This document shows positions 42,631 through 51,344 of a DNA stretch of 64,000 bases, piece by piece. Below the pieces are notes generated by a model. That model saw only the letters and a list, made by a program, of their open reading frames with translations, was not told the origin of the DNA and did not search any database. Every line of letters starts with the position of its first letter. The first letter of the stretch is position 1. The DNA comes from Pyrobaculum ferrireducens. Its GTDB lineage: Archaea > Thermoproteota > Thermoprotei > Thermoproteales > Thermoproteaceae. The translations under genes and the position numbers were made by a program. The stretch is from the NCBI RefSeq assembly GCF_000234805.1, contig NC_016645.1:1836391-1900390 (forward strand), read 5' to 3'.

Positions 42631-45315
42631 ATGTTGGACTTTCGGCTAGACTCCTGCCAGGGCGCCATTGTTGAGGAATACCTGTCCGAGGGAGCGAGGA
42701 TTCAGATTTACCAATCGGAAGACGGCTACTGCTACAACGTGGCCTATGCATTCCCCTACTCAGAGAGGGTAGGTGAATATGCGTATAAGGTAGTGGAATA
42801 CCTAACTGCCAACCAGATAATTAGACCCAACATCTCAAGGGAGGAGCTTGGCAAACTGATAGAGATGGCAATGACGGACATCGGGGTACCTAAGCAACTG
42901 CGCGCCGCGGTTAGGTACTACGTCCAGCTCGAGGCGGCGGACTACTCCTACCTAACGCCTATACTATATGACATCAGACTTGAAAATGTCAACATAAATG
43001 GAACTGACAACCCAATCTTTGTAGATCACCGCGATTATGGATACAACGTAAAGACAAATGTTATACCAACTAATAGGGAGTCATTAATAAAAATCGTGGG
43101 GAGAGTCTACGCGGAGACCGGAAGACCACTAAACGAGCAGTACCCAATTCAAGACACTTATATCAGGCTGAGGAACGGGGCACTACTGCGCTTCGCAACT
43201 GCGATGTCCACACGCGTATCGAGGAACCCGCCGTACGTATCCGTGCGTATCCAGCCGCCCTTCCCAATATCCCCCACTGAGCTCATTAAGAAGCGTACCA
43301 TCTCCGCGCTTGCGATGGCCTACCTCTGGTACCTCTTCGAACACCATAAATCTGTTATGGTTATCGGAGGCACGGGCACCGGCAAGACTACATTACTAAA
43401 CGCACTGCTTGTCCTCCTGCCTCATAAACGCCTCGCCATCGCCGAGGAGACTCCGGAGATAAGAGTCCCCCCGAGCTACCAGAACGTGGTAATGCTCTTC
43501 ACATCGCCCATGTACGACTACATGAAGCACCTGCCTGGGTCTGAGTCCGCCATATATCTAATAGACTTGGTTAAGTACCTCCTACGCGCCAGGCCCGACA
43601 TAATTATAATCGGCGAGAGCCGCGGTCGCGAGATACACGAGCTGATACAAGGCGTGTTGACAGGCCACGGAGGCGCCACCACGTTCCACGCGGAAGACAT
43701 CATGGAGGTCTTCATGCGTCTCACTGGAGAGGCCATGGGCGTCTCGGCGGAGCACCTCTCCGCTTTCCACGTGTTGGCCACTATCAGAAGATTCGAATTC
43801 GGTAGGAGGGTCACGTCTCTGACGGAGGTGGTGTGGCTGAGGGCGTATCCGTACGCCGCCCCAGGCAAGATAAAGATTAAAGAGGAGGAGTTTGGCTTAA
43901 TAAACGTGGGTTGGTACGACCAGCGTACAGACACCGTGGAAGTGGATCTAAGGAGATCCTACTGGCTACAGAAAGTAGGGGGGTACGACGAGATCCTCGA
44001 AAGAGCTAAGTTCTTGGCAGGCGGCAGGGCGGTAGACGTTAAGAGAGTTTTGGGCTGGGATGACGTGGTCATGACCGACTCGGGCGCCTACCAAATAATG
44101 AGGTACGGGAGTATCGAGGTGGATCCCGACGAGATTTTGCTTTACCAGGCCAGCATCGGGAGCGATATCGGCGTAATACTAGACCTACCCTTTGACTACG
44201 AGGAGCCGTACGAAAGCGCCTTGCTAAAGGTAGAGGAGACTATCAGGAGAGCAAAAAGAGCCGCGGCTATGCTGGAGAGGCTAGATATGTTGGTTGTGGG
44301 CCCTATACAAGGCGGTCTGCATCTAGATCTCCTGACTAGATCCGCGCGTGAGATCTCTAAGCTCGGCTTCCACATCTTCGCTATTGGTAGCCCCACGACG
44401 TTGCTTGAGGAGTATAAATTTGACTTGTTGCTTGAAGCCGTACTGCACGTCAAGGCAAATATCGTGAGAGAGGCGCCTCTACACCTCTTTGGCGCTGGTC
44501 ACCCACTAATCCTCCCGTTTGCGGTTGCTCTAGGTGTCGACCTCTTTGACAGCGCTTCCTACGTGTTATACGCAAGAGACGGCAGGATAATGCTTAGAGA
44601 TAGAACCCTCCGCCTTGACGATGTGAAGACAGATTACCTCCCCTGTAGCACGAAGCTGTGCTACACGCCAGTAAAAGAAATACGGGAGATGACCAGAGAA
44701 GAGCGCACTCAACTAATCGCCGAGCACAACCTAGCAGTTCTGAGAGAGGAGCTCCTCGAGGTAAAACAGAGAATACACGAGGGGACGCTGTGGGAGTACC
44801 TCGAGATAAAAGCCAGGGCACACCCATCGCTGTACAGGTTTCTAAGAGGTCTTGCAAAGTTTAGGAAGCTTATAGAGGAGTACGACCCCGAGACTCACCC
44901 AAAGCCGCACGGACTCTTTTTCTACCAAGACACCGCCGACTCCCGGCCAGAGCCACTTAGACACTGGACTAGGATGGCGAATCTGTACACGCCCTCTAGA
45001 ACCGCCGTGGTGATTAGGGTAGACGAAAAACCCTACAGCAGAACTTGGGAATACCGCTACGTCAAGAAGTTAACCGGGGGAAGGGCCCACATCCTCTTCT
45101 ACGACCCCGTGTTTGGCATTGTGCCGGAGGAGGTGGCCGAGGTGTACCCCCTCTCCCAGAACGAGGCCGAGGGCGAGGGCGAGGGGGCACGTGCCCATGC
45201 ATACGAGTGGCTAAGTCAATACGACGTCGTCTTGACGTACAACGTCGATTTGCCTATTATTGGCAAAAGAGTCGTGAAGCTAAGGACTCTTGACGAGGTG
45301 TCTCTATATATATAG
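42631..45315 (+). CDS. Type IV secretion ATPase fused to archaeal tRNA-guanine transglycosylase
   Basis: 894 residues in one uninterrupted frame. Residues 1-~463 are a FlaI/TadA-type ATPase: GGTGTGKTT Walker A (Lys252), AEETPEIRVPP, RARPDIIIIGESRGREI and GHGGATTFHAEDI. Residues ~466-894 are ArcTGT: MTDSGAYQIMRYG (Asp483), IGSDIGVILDLPF, GPIQGG, and DLFDSASY (nucleophile Asp640). The zinc site reads CSTKLC...H: Cys672, Cys677, His699 at correct spacing but Thr674 replaces a Cys. The first ~80 residues of ArcTGT (TPHG...NP region) and its PUA domain are absent; a separate PUA protein is at 48253. Start three bases after flaJ-like gene. A genuine fusion, or an assembly deletion, would give this pattern. 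Confidence 0.85.
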   Translation: MLDFRLDSCQGAIVEEYLSEGARIQIYQSEDGYCYNVAYAFPYSERVGEYAYKVVEYLTANQIIRPNISREELGKLIEMAMTDIGVPKQLRAAVRYYVQLEAADYSYLTPILYDIRLENVNINGTDNPIFVDHRDYGYNVKTNVIPTNRESLIKIVGRVYAETGRPLNEQYPIQDTYIRLRNGALLRFATAMSTRVSRNPPYVSVRIQPPFPISPTELIKKRTISALAMAYLWYLFEHHKSVMVIGGTGTGKTTLLNALLVLLPHKRLAIAEETPEIRVPPSYQNVVMLFTSPMYDYMKHLPGSESAIYLIDLVKYLLRARPDIIIIGESRGREIHELIQGVLTGHGGATTFHAEDIMEVFMRLTGEAMGVSAEHLSAFHVLATIRRFEFGRRVTSLTEVVWLRAYPYAAPGKIKIKEEEFGLINVGWYDQRTDTVEVDLRRSYWLQKVGGYDEILERAKFLAGGRAVDVKRVLGWDDVVMTDSGAYQIMRYGSIEVDPDEILLYQASIGSDIGVILDLPFDYEEPYESALLKVEETIRRAKRAAAMLERLDMLVVGPIQGGLHLDLLTRSAREISKLGFHIFAIGSPTTLLEEYKFDLLLEAVLHVKANIVREAPLHLFGAGHPLILPFAVALGVDLFDSASYVLYARDGRIMLRDRTLRLDDVKTDYLPCSTKLCYTPVKEIREMTREERTQLIAEHNLAVLREELLEVKQRIHEGTLWEYLEIKARAHPSLYRFLRGLAKFRKLIEEYDPETHPKPHGLFFYQDTADSRPEPLRHWTRMANLYTPSRTAVVIRVDEKPYSRTWEYRYVKKLTGGRAHILFYDPVFGIVPEEVAEVYPLSQNEAEGEGEGARAHAYEWLSQYDVVLTYNVDLPIIGKRVVKLRTLDEVSLYI

Positions 45316-46020
45316 CCTAGACGCCTCCTCGCGCTTGCTCTGCTCCTCCATCCGCCTCCGAACCTCCTCAATCTCCCTCTCAAGCTCCTCTGCCATCTGC
45401 CTAAGCCCACTGGTGTCCACCGGGAAGTCGAACAATTTAGAAAAGTAGTCAACGGCGACGCTGGCGGCGTAGGGATCCGCCGGCCTTGCCACGTCGGCGT
45501 ACGGCAGTATCACCAGCGTGGGGAAGTCAAGCTCCTCTAAAAATGAGGTCAGGTAGGCTAAAGGCCCCACTATCTGGAGACCCGGCTCTAATATCTTCGC
45601 ATCTCCTGTGGGGAGCCCCGCCTTTTTGTATGCCGATGTGTAGACAATACGCAACTTATCCTCGCCTCTCTGTAACCTCCCGTCTAAGCCGCCGAAAAGC
45701 ACAGCAAGCTTAAACTCATTCGCAACAACCCACGTGGCGAGAGCTTTAGTATAGTCATAAACCGCCGCCTCATGTATTCCGTAGTTGTTCACGACCCCCA
45801 CCACCCGGCCGCATGAAAAAATCTCGTTCTGCAACAACAGCCTGTCCCCCTCCACAGACACTATGGGCGGCTCCCCCCTGTACCTCACGACGCCCACTAC
45901 GTCGCAGTTCCGCGCTATATACTTAGTCGCCAGGTGGCCAACAATGCCGATACCAGCGAAGCCGGTGATAAAAATTTCGTGGTTCTCGACAGGCTTGAAA
46001 ATTCTAAACTCCACTTTCAT
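45304..46020 (-). CDS. PAC2-family protein (proteasome assembly chaperone-like)
   Basis: 238 residues. IFITGFAGIGIVGHLATKYIA, LAVLFGGLDGRLQRGEDKLRIVYTS, GPLAYLTSFLEELDFPTLVILPYAD are PAC2 features; the C-terminus is a charged coiled coil REIEEVRRRMEEQSKREEAS. Archaeal PAC2 homologues bind proteasome precursors. Its ATG overlaps the TFE stop (ATGA); it overlaps the fusion gene by 12 bases at the 3' end. Confidence 0.85.
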   Translation of the reverse strand: MKVEFRIFKPVENHEIFITGFAGIGIVGHLATKYIARNCDVVGVVRYRGEPPIVSVEGDRLLLQNEIFSCGRVVGVVNNYGIHEAAVYDYTKALATWVVANEFKLAVLFGGLDGRLQRGEDKLRIVYTSAYKKAGLPTGDAKILEPGLQIVGPLAYLTSFLEELDFPTLVILPYADVARPADPYAASVAVDYFSKLFDFPVDTSGLRQMAEELEREIEEVRRRMEEQSKREEASRLYI

Positions 46021-46529
46021 AATTTTTCAAGTTTTTCAAATACCTTAGTCAGTTTATTTATCCCCTCCACACTTTCTACGTATTCTAACTGAGCTCCACA
46101 TATAGGGCATAAACCACCTCTATTAACCGCCTCGTCTAGCGTATACATAGTAAAACAGTTTGGACATATGTAATATGCCCCCTCCGTCAGTGATCTTATC
46201 AACATAGATATCTTCTCCCTGGCAACCCTAGCCCTGCTACTAATTGCTTGTCTTATAATCTCGTCATCAACGTACCAGGTATACTCAATGCGGTAATCCT
46301 CCGTCGTCTTCTTTCTCACGCCAACCAAACCCAGCCGCATTAAATATTGTAAAATCCTCCTTGTCTCAGCAGTAGATATGTTAAGGAGGATTGCAATTCG
46401 GTCATCTGAGAGATCCTCCTTCCTCTCGTAGAGCATATCCACAACCTTCCGCGCAAGCCTCCCATACTCAGGGCTGTCGAACTCCCACGCTACGCTCTTC
46501 TCAACAATATACATATACACATCTCTCAT
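46017..46529 (-). CDS. tfe: Transcription factor E alpha subunit
   Basis: 170 residues. N-terminal winged helix EYGRLARKVVDMLYERKEDLSDDRIAILLNISTAETRRILQYLMRLGLV, middle helix, C-terminal zinc ribbon YICPNCFTMYTLDEAVNRGGLCPICG. Stabilises the open promoter complex with RNA polymerase. TATA-like ctatataag at 46549-46557, ~25 bases upstream. Confidence 0.95.
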   Translation of the reverse strand: MRDVYMYIVEKSVAWEFDSPEYGRLARKVVDMLYERKEDLSDDRIAILLNISTAETRRILQYLMRLGLVGVRKKTTEDYRIEYTWYVDDEIIRQAISSRARVAREKISMLIRSLTEGAYYICPNCFTMYTLDEAVNRGGLCPICGAQLEYVESVEGINKLTKVFEKLEKL

Positions 46530-46570
46530 CCCCCAGCCCCCCGCACGCCTATATAAGCATTGCCCCCCAC

Positions 46571-47731
46571 CTAGCGAGTCGGCCCGTTACTGCGGAGCGG
46601 TACAAATACAACATCGCCAACACGAAGCCCCCTCGCGCCGTCGTCACTACTCGTCCTAACTATACTATACCCCGGCACCTGGAAGAACAACACTACTTTA
46701 AGAGCCTCGATGCCGAAGCCTGTCAACGCAGAGACTGGGACGAACCAGCTAAAATACCTTCCCAACACCCCGCGCAACTTCTTCACATCCTCAAGTCTAA
46801 TTTTGTCAACTTTATTCACCACAGGAATTATTTTCTCGAGATCTACCCCGACCTCTCCCAGCGTCTCTATAGAAGTCTCGAGTTTCCTAGCGATCTCCTC
46901 AGGCGGCTCAGATCCGTCTATGACCAGGAGTATCCTGTCGGCGTCTATAATTTCTTGCAGAGTAGAGTGAAATGACTCTATTAGCAACGGCGGTAGGTCG
47001 TCTATGAAACCTATCGTATCTGTCAACACGATTTTCTTTCCCCATAGGTCGAGCGCCCTGCTGTATGTCTCAAGCGTGGCGAAGGGTCTCCCATCGACAA
47101 GTTTATTCTCATTTACCAGCCTATTGAAGAGGGTGGTCTTACCTGCGCTTGTGTAACCTGTCAGCACAACCTCAGGTATGCCGGCCTCTCTCCTCTTTGC
47201 GATGTGCATTACCCTTCCCCTCTTGGCGTCTTCTAGCTTCTTCCTAATAGTGGAAATACGTTTCACAATGTGGCGGTAGTAGGCGTCGATTGCGTACTCG
47301 CCGGCGCCCATGAAGCCCAGTTGCTCGCCCATCTTAGCCCTTCTTAGGTATTCCTTAACCTTTGGCAATTCATATCTCAGCCTCGCCAGTTCTATCTGCA
47401 ACTTAGACTCTAGACTCCCCGCCCTCTTTTCAAATATTGAGAGTATCACATATATTCTATCAATAACCCTCCGTTTAAAAAGTTTTTCTAAATTAAATAT
47501 TTGTAAAGGGGTTAAGCCGTGGTATGCTATAAACACGTCGAAGTCCTTCTCGGCAATCTCTCTCGCCTTGCCGGCCCCGAGATAAAACCGAGTATCTGTC
47601 TTTGCAAACTGCGTCACTAGCTCAGCTACCTCAAACCCAGCCACCTCTACAAGCGATATAAACTCCTCCAGCTTGTAGCCTAGATTCGGCGTCTTTGAAC
47701 CCACATAGGCGAGAAGCGCTCTACTCCTCAC
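46571..47731 (-). CDS. hflX: HflX-family GTPase
   Basis: 386 residues. N-terminal HflX domain (ATLEARRLRYELPKVKEYLRRAKMGEQLGFMGAG-like, partly visible), then G1 GYTSAGKTTLFNRLVNE, G3 DTIGFIDDLPPLLIESFHSTLQEI, G4 NKVDKI. Ribosome-associated GTPase that splits stalled 50S-containing particles in bacteria; archaeal homologues bind 50S. Its start overlaps MBF1 by 11 bases. Confidence 0.94.
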   Translation of the reverse strand: MRSRALLAYVGSKTPNLGYKLEEFISLVEVAGFEVAELVTQFAKTDTRFYLGAGKAREIAEKDFDVFIAYHGLTPLQIFNLEKLFKRRVIDRIYVILSIFEKRAGSLESKLQIELARLRYELPKVKEYLRRAKMGEQLGFMGAGEYAIDAYYRHIVKRISTIRKKLEDAKRGRVMHIAKRREAGIPEVVLTGYTSAGKTTLFNRLVNENKLVDGRPFATLETYSRALDLWGKKIVLTDTIGFIDDLPPLLIESFHSTLQEIIDADRILLVIDGSEPPEEIARKLETSIETLGEVGVDLEKIIPVVNKVDKIRLEDVKKLRGVLGRYFSWFVPVSALTGFGIEALKVVLFFQVPGYSIVRTSSDDGARGLRVGDVVFVPLRSNGPTR

Positions 47732-48206
47732 CGTCCTCTCTAATTTCCGCCACCTCGCCCAGCGTTAGACCCCTCTCCACCCCGCCCCCGCCCTTGACGC
47801 CTCCCTCGTCTTGTGCTTCTACTAGTAGCTTAACGCCGAGCGTCTTCTCCAACTTCTTGGCCAGCGAGATGTCGGGCTGTAGCTGTCCCGCCTCTATCCT
47901 CCTCAATATTGTCTCCTTGATCCCCAGCATGACTGCTAACGTCTCTCTCGCGAGGCCGAGATTCTCCCTCGCCCTCCTAATCACCTCGCCATAGTTTTCA
48001 ACAAGCTCCACCTCCACCGGCGGAGGGCGCGGCGCCGGCGCAGGCCTAGGCCTCGGCGGAGGCGCCCTCCTCTGTTGCGGAACTTGAGAAAACACCTTTT
48101 TGCCGTAGCGGGCTGCGCAACTTCTACAGACGTACAACACGGCTTTGTCCACCTCTACGGGTACAGGCTCGCCCTCTATAGGCCTTCCACAGATTTCGCA
48201 ATACAC
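47721..48206 (-). CDS. mbf1: Multiprotein bridging factor 1 (archaeal MBF1)
   Basis: 161 residues. N-terminal zinc ribbon CEICGRPIEG ... CRSCAARYGKKV, Pro-rich linker, then a classic Cro-type HTH NYGEVIRRARENLGLARETLAVMLGIKETILRRIEAGQLQPDISLAKKLEKTLGVKLL. Transcription coactivator that binds the ribosome in archaea. GTG start 48206. Confidence 0.94.
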   Translation of the reverse strand: MYCEICGRPIEGEPVPVEVDKAVLYVCRSCAARYGKKVFSQVPQQRRAPPPRPRPAPAPRPPPVEVELVENYGEVIRRARENLGLARETLAVMLGIKETILRRIEAGQLQPDISLAKKLEKTLGVKLLVEAQDEGGVKGGGGVERGLTLGEVAEIREDGEE

Positions 48207-48221
48207 ATACCCACAGTGGCA

Positions 48222-48235
48222 ACTTTATTTAAAAG
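48222..48235. promoter_or_regulatory. Shared divergent TATA region (mbf1 / PUA protein)
   Basis: ctttatttaaaagg lies ~26 bases from GTG 48206 (minus) and ~26 bases from GTG 48253 (plus); 46 bases separate the start codons. Confidence 0.55.
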
Positions 48236-48252
48236 GTTAGCTACCTAGCCAC

Positions 48253-48711
48253 GTGGCACTCGACGCCTTACAGATAATCGCGTATTTGTATGGTAGAGAG
48301 GTGGCGGAGAGGCTCAGGGGCCGCGATGTTAAGATCGAGCGCAATAAGGCCGGCCGCATTAGATACGTCTATGTAGATGGCAAGCTGGCGTTCGTGTTGA
48401 GAAACAACGACGGCTACTTGTTGCCTACGATCTACGGCGCGCAGTTTTTAGACAGGGGGGTCGCCATTAGTGGTGAGGTTCCCGAATATATAAAACAGGG
48501 CCGCAACGTCCCAGCTAAGTATGTACGAGACGTATCAGGTCAAGCAAGGCCCAACGGCGAGGTTGCCGTCACTGATCCAGCAGGCGCCGTCATAGCCGTT
48601 GGGAGACTGCTATACAGTAGAAGAGAGCTCACGCTAGGGAGGGGATACGCCGTCAAGGTGAGGGAATCTCTAAAAGGCGCTAGTGCAAAGCGGACAGAGC
48701 CTCCTCAATAG
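48253..48711 (+). CDS. Stand-alone ArcTGT C2-PUA protein
   Basis: 152 residues. KIERNKAGRIRYVYVDGKLAFVLRNNDGYLLPTIYGAQFLDRG resembles the C2 domain and VAVTDPAGAVIAVGRLLYSRRELTLGRGYAVKVRESL the C3 PUA domain of archaeal tRNA-guanine transglycosylase. It matches the segment missing from the ArcTGT part of the fusion at 42631, so the enzyme appears split in this genome. GTG start, shared TATA with mbf1. Expected to bind tRNA for archaeosine at position 15. Confidence 0.85.
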   Translation: MALDALQIIAYLYGREVAERLRGRDVKIERNKAGRIRYVYVDGKLAFVLRNNDGYLLPTIYGAQFLDRGVAISGEVPEYIKQGRNVPAKYVRDVSGQARPNGEVAVTDPAGAVIAVGRLLYSRRELTLGRGYAVKVRESLKGASAKRTEPPQ

Positions 48712-48958
48712 AATTGTATACCCCTAGAAGCTCCGAGCCTCTGTACACCTCCACCTTCCTGAGGACACATTGTTGTAGTATATTCTGAGGAGTTACCCCG
48801 GGGAAAATACGTGGCCAAGGTGCCGGCCTGCCCTCTTCATCAAGGGCCTTCACCTCTCTGTCGATGCCGACCTTCCCCCGACACTTGGCGAAGTGCAGGA
48901 CAAAACGCACACCGCGGCTCCTCGAAGCCTCTACCAACCGCTCAAATAGCTTCAGCAT
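48680..48958 (-). CDS. Hypothetical protein
   Basis: 92 residues: helical start LKLFERLVEASRSRGVRFVLHFAKCRGKVGID, a middle GRPAPWPRIFPGVTPQNILQQCV and a short helical end. Two or three cysteines. Overlaps the convergent PUA gene by 31 bases and the next upstream gene by 17. Translation is plausible but no family is recognised. Confidence 0.5.
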   Translation of the reverse strand: MLKLFERLVEASRSRGVRFVLHFAKCRGKVGIDREVKALDEEGRPAPWPRIFPGVTPQNILQQCVLRKVEVYRGSELLGVYNSIEEALSALH

Positions 48959-49235
48959 AGACGTTCCGAGGCAACCTAATCTTCCTCACGAAGTAGTACG
49001 TCGCTGTGCCGTCGTTGCTCACCAGCGCCAACACGGTCGGCATGGACAGGGTCTCGCCCATATTTATAACACTTAACAGAGCCTGTATTGTGATTTCTAC
49101 ACCCTCCACCATTACGTAGAAGAGGTACCTGTCCTTCTTCTCCGCCACGAACATACTATCGCTGAGCTTCTCAACTATCTTAAACCCCCTTGACTGAAGA
49201 TCCCTAAACACCTGCTCCAGCAACACGTCGCTCAC
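48942..49235 (-). CDS. Hypothetical protein
   Basis: 97 residues, beta-rich (RYLFYVMVEGVEITIQALLSVINMGETLSMPTVLALVSND). GTG start; a long TATA-like run gttttttttaag is centred near 49257, ~22 bases upstream. Overlaps the previous hypothetical gene by 17 bases. No function recognised. Confidence 0.6.
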   Translation of the reverse strand: MSDVLLEQVFRDLQSRGFKIVEKLSDSMFVAEKKDRYLFYVMVEGVEITIQALLSVINMGETLSMPTVLALVSNDGTATYYFVRKIRLPRNVYAEAI

Positions 49236-49313
49236 GGCGGTTGCTACGCCGTTTTTTTTAAGTTTAGCTCTCTCACGTCAATAAATTTTATAAACCGCAC
49301 CCACTTCACGGCC

Positions 49314-49556
49314 ATGGCTTCGGATATATCTAAGTGCTTTGCCACGCTGGGAGCCACGCTACAGGACTCAATTGGAAAACAGGTGTTGGTAAAGCTAAGA
49401 GACAGCCACGAAATAAGGGGGATACTCCGCTCCTTTGACCAACATGTAAATCTGCTACTTGAAGACGCTGAGGAGATAATTGACGGAAATGTTTACAAAC
49501 GCGGCACTGTGGTTGTAAGGGGAGAAAATGTGTTGTTCATATCGCCGGTGCCATGA
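49314..49556 (+). CDS. smap1: Sm-like protein (SmAP1/LSm)
   Basis: 80 residues with Sm1 [32 protein letters not shown] and Sm2 [19 protein letters not shown]. Forms heptameric rings binding U-rich RNA. The sequence agrees, from memory, with P. aerophilum SmAP1, whose structure is known. Co-transcribed with L37e (ATGA overlap). Confidence 0.96.
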   Translation: MASDISKCFATLGATLQDSIGKQVLVKLRDSHEIRGILRSFDQHVNLLLEDAEEIIDGNVYKRGTVVVRGENVLFISPVP

Positions 49557-49711
49557 AGGGCACGCCCTCAATGGGTAAGCACAGCAAGGGAAAGACCCAT
49601 ATTAGATGTCCGCGTTGTGGCAGACATTCATATAACGTCACGAAGGGGTACTGCGCCTCCTGTGGATGGGGCAGATCTAAAAGATTAAGGAAGTACAGCT
49701 GGGCGAAGTAA
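49553..49711 (+). CDS. rpl37e: Ribosomal protein L37e (eL37)
   Basis: 52 residues. [20 protein letters not shown] then [19 protein letters not shown]: a CxxC...CxxC zinc ribbon with basic ends, exact eL37 length. ATG overlaps the SmAP stop (ATGA). The common archaeal SmAP-L37e operon is well known. Confidence 0.96.
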   Translation: MKGTPSMGKHSKGKTHIRCPRCGRHSYNVTKGYCASCGWGRSKRLRKYSWAK

Positions 49712-49741
49712 AGATATAAATTAAGTGGTATTGCTGAGGGG

Positions 49742-49792
49742 GTGGAGAGGGCCCGTCATCGCTGAGAAGTGATAGAGAAATCTGGGTTCTGA
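49742..49792 (+). ncRNA. C/D box sRNA ending two bases before marC
   Basis: Plus strand: C-like GUGGAGA (49742-49748), spacer GGGCCCGUCAUCG (13), D' CUGA (49762-49765), linker GAA, C' GUGAUAG (49769-49775), spacer AGAAAUCUGGGUU (13), D CUGA (49789-49792). A TATA-like gatataaatta (49713-49723) lies ~30 bases upstream. It occupies the place of a marC promoter. Confidence 0.7.
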
Positions 49793-49793
49793 C

Positions 49794-50375
49794 ATGTTAA
49801 CAGATCTCCTAGCTTCTATAGTGGTGTTATACGTGGTGGTGGACCCAATAGGCAATATCCCCCTCTTCATGGCCGTCACTTCTAAACTAGACGCAACACG
49901 CAGACGAAAAGTGTTGATAACCTCCGTCGCCGTTGCAACTACGATTCTTGCGCTCTTCGCTGTTTTTGGCATTAGCTTTCTTAGTTACTTTGGGGTTGGT
50001 ATTGGCGACTTTATGGTTGCGAGCGGTCTTGTTCTCACCGCGTTTTCACTATACTACCTTCTGAGGCCTTACGAACAAGGCGCAGTTTCTGAAGGCGTGG
50101 AGATAGCCGTGGTGCCTCTGGCAGTGCCATTCCTGGCCGGGCCTGCCTCAATTTCGTACGTCTTGGTAGTTTCAAGCCATATAGGCCCCCTACTTGCCCT
50201 TGTGGTGGTGGCCGCGGCGTCTTTTCTTACGTTAATTACTCTAATGGCCTCTAGCCTCTTGACAAGGTTGTTGGGAGTTCTTGGAATTAGGGTGCTTGAA
50301 AAAATTATGTTAATCCTGAGCGTCGCCATAGGCATCTCGCTTGTGCGTAGAGGCATATTGATGTGGATTGCGTAA
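49794..50375 (+). CDS. MarC-family membrane protein
   Basis: 193 residues, six transmembrane helices. LLASIVVLYVVVDPIGNIPLF is the MarC N-terminus; later AVVPLAVPFLAGPASISYVLV. Function of the family is not settled. ATG 49794 lies two bases after a C/D box sRNA, with no separate promoter visible. Confidence 0.9.
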   Translation: MLTDLLASIVVLYVVVDPIGNIPLFMAVTSKLDATRRRKVLITSVAVATTILALFAVFGISFLSYFGVGIGDFMVASGLVLTAFSLYYLLRPYEQGAVSEGVEIAVVPLAVPFLAGPASISYVLVVSSHIGPLLALVVVAAASFLTLITLMASSLLTRLLGVLGIRVLEKIMLILSVAIGISLVRRGILMWIA

Positions 50376-50417
50376 CGTCGTGTATCAGTATAAATATTCC
50401 TAACATTAAAAGTAACA

Positions 50418-51344
50418 ATGTCGGTTAGGGTTAACATACGTGGCCAAGCCCCGGCGCCTGGCTCTCTCGCCGATGCGCTGAAAAATGTTAAGCTAAAACT
50501 AGTCACAATCTCCGGTAAGGGTGGTGTTGGGAAATCTCTTGTGACCACGTCAATTGCGGTAGGGTTCGCCATGAGGGGGTACAAGGTAGGTATCCTAGAC
50601 GGCGACGTCTACGGGCCAACGGTTCCAAAAATGTTAGGCCTCTCCGACAGCACTTTATACGTCGATCAGAAGACTAATAAAATTATTCCAGTAGTTGGCC
50701 CCCTTGGGATAAAGGTTGTGTCTATAGAATTCGCTTTGCCGAGCGACGACACGGCGGTGATTTGGAGAGCCCCCCTCGTAAACCAGACGTTGAGGGACTT
50801 TATAGCACAGGTCGAGTGGGGGCCTCTCGACGTTTTAGTAGTTGATCTCCCCCCTGGCACTGGAGACGCCCCGTTGACAATTGCCCAGAGCTTGCAAGGC
50901 GGACTCGACGGAAGCGTTATTGTAACAATACCTACGGAAATATCCCGGAGAATTGTACTTAAGTCAATCGACTTCTCCAGAAAGCTCAATATTAGGGTAG
51001 CTGGCGTCGTTGAGAATATGTGTTGCTTTAAATGTCCAGATAACGGAAAGGTGTACTATATCTTTGGCAAAGACGCCGGGCGGAGAATAGCCGAGGCCGC
51101 CGGCGTGCCCTTCCTGGGGGGCATCCCAATAGATCCAGAGTTTTCGCAGTACCTAGACTCGGGGAGACTACATGAATTTCTAGCTCAAGATAACGAAACT
51201 GCAAAGGCTATATTAACTATTTCTGATAAACTGATAGAAATGTATAAAGAGAAGCTGAGCCAGCAGATCGCCCCCAGGGAAGAGAAGCCGAAAAGAATCT
51301 CCTTATTAAAGCTACCAGGCGAGGAGGAAGAGGAGGATAGTTAA
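50418..51344 (+). CDS. Mrp/NBP35-family P-loop ATPase (Fe-S carrier)
   Basis: 308 residues. Deviant Walker A LVTISGKGGVGKSLVTTSIA, switch motif GVLDGDVYGPTVP (here ILDGDVYGPTVPKML), LVVDLPPGTGDAPLT, and Cys pair ENMCCFKCPDNGK for cluster binding. Likely scaffold/carrier for [4Fe-4S] delivery, relevant to the many Fe-S enzymes in the window. Convergent with cdd, four-base overlap. Confidence 0.94.
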   Translation: MSVRVNIRGQAPAPGSLADALKNVKLKLVTISGKGGVGKSLVTTSIAVGFAMRGYKVGILDGDVYGPTVPKMLGLSDSTLYVDQKTNKIIPVVGPLGIKVVSIEFALPSDDTAVIWRAPLVNQTLRDFIAQVEWGPLDVLVVDLPPGTGDAPLTIAQSLQGGLDGSVIVTIPTEISRRIVLKSIDFSRKLNIRVAGVVENMCCFKCPDNGKVYYIFGKDAGRRIAEAAGVPFLGGIPIDPEFSQYLDSGRLHEFLAQDNETAKAILTISDKLIEMYKEKLSQQIAPREEKPKRISLLKLPGEEEEEDS

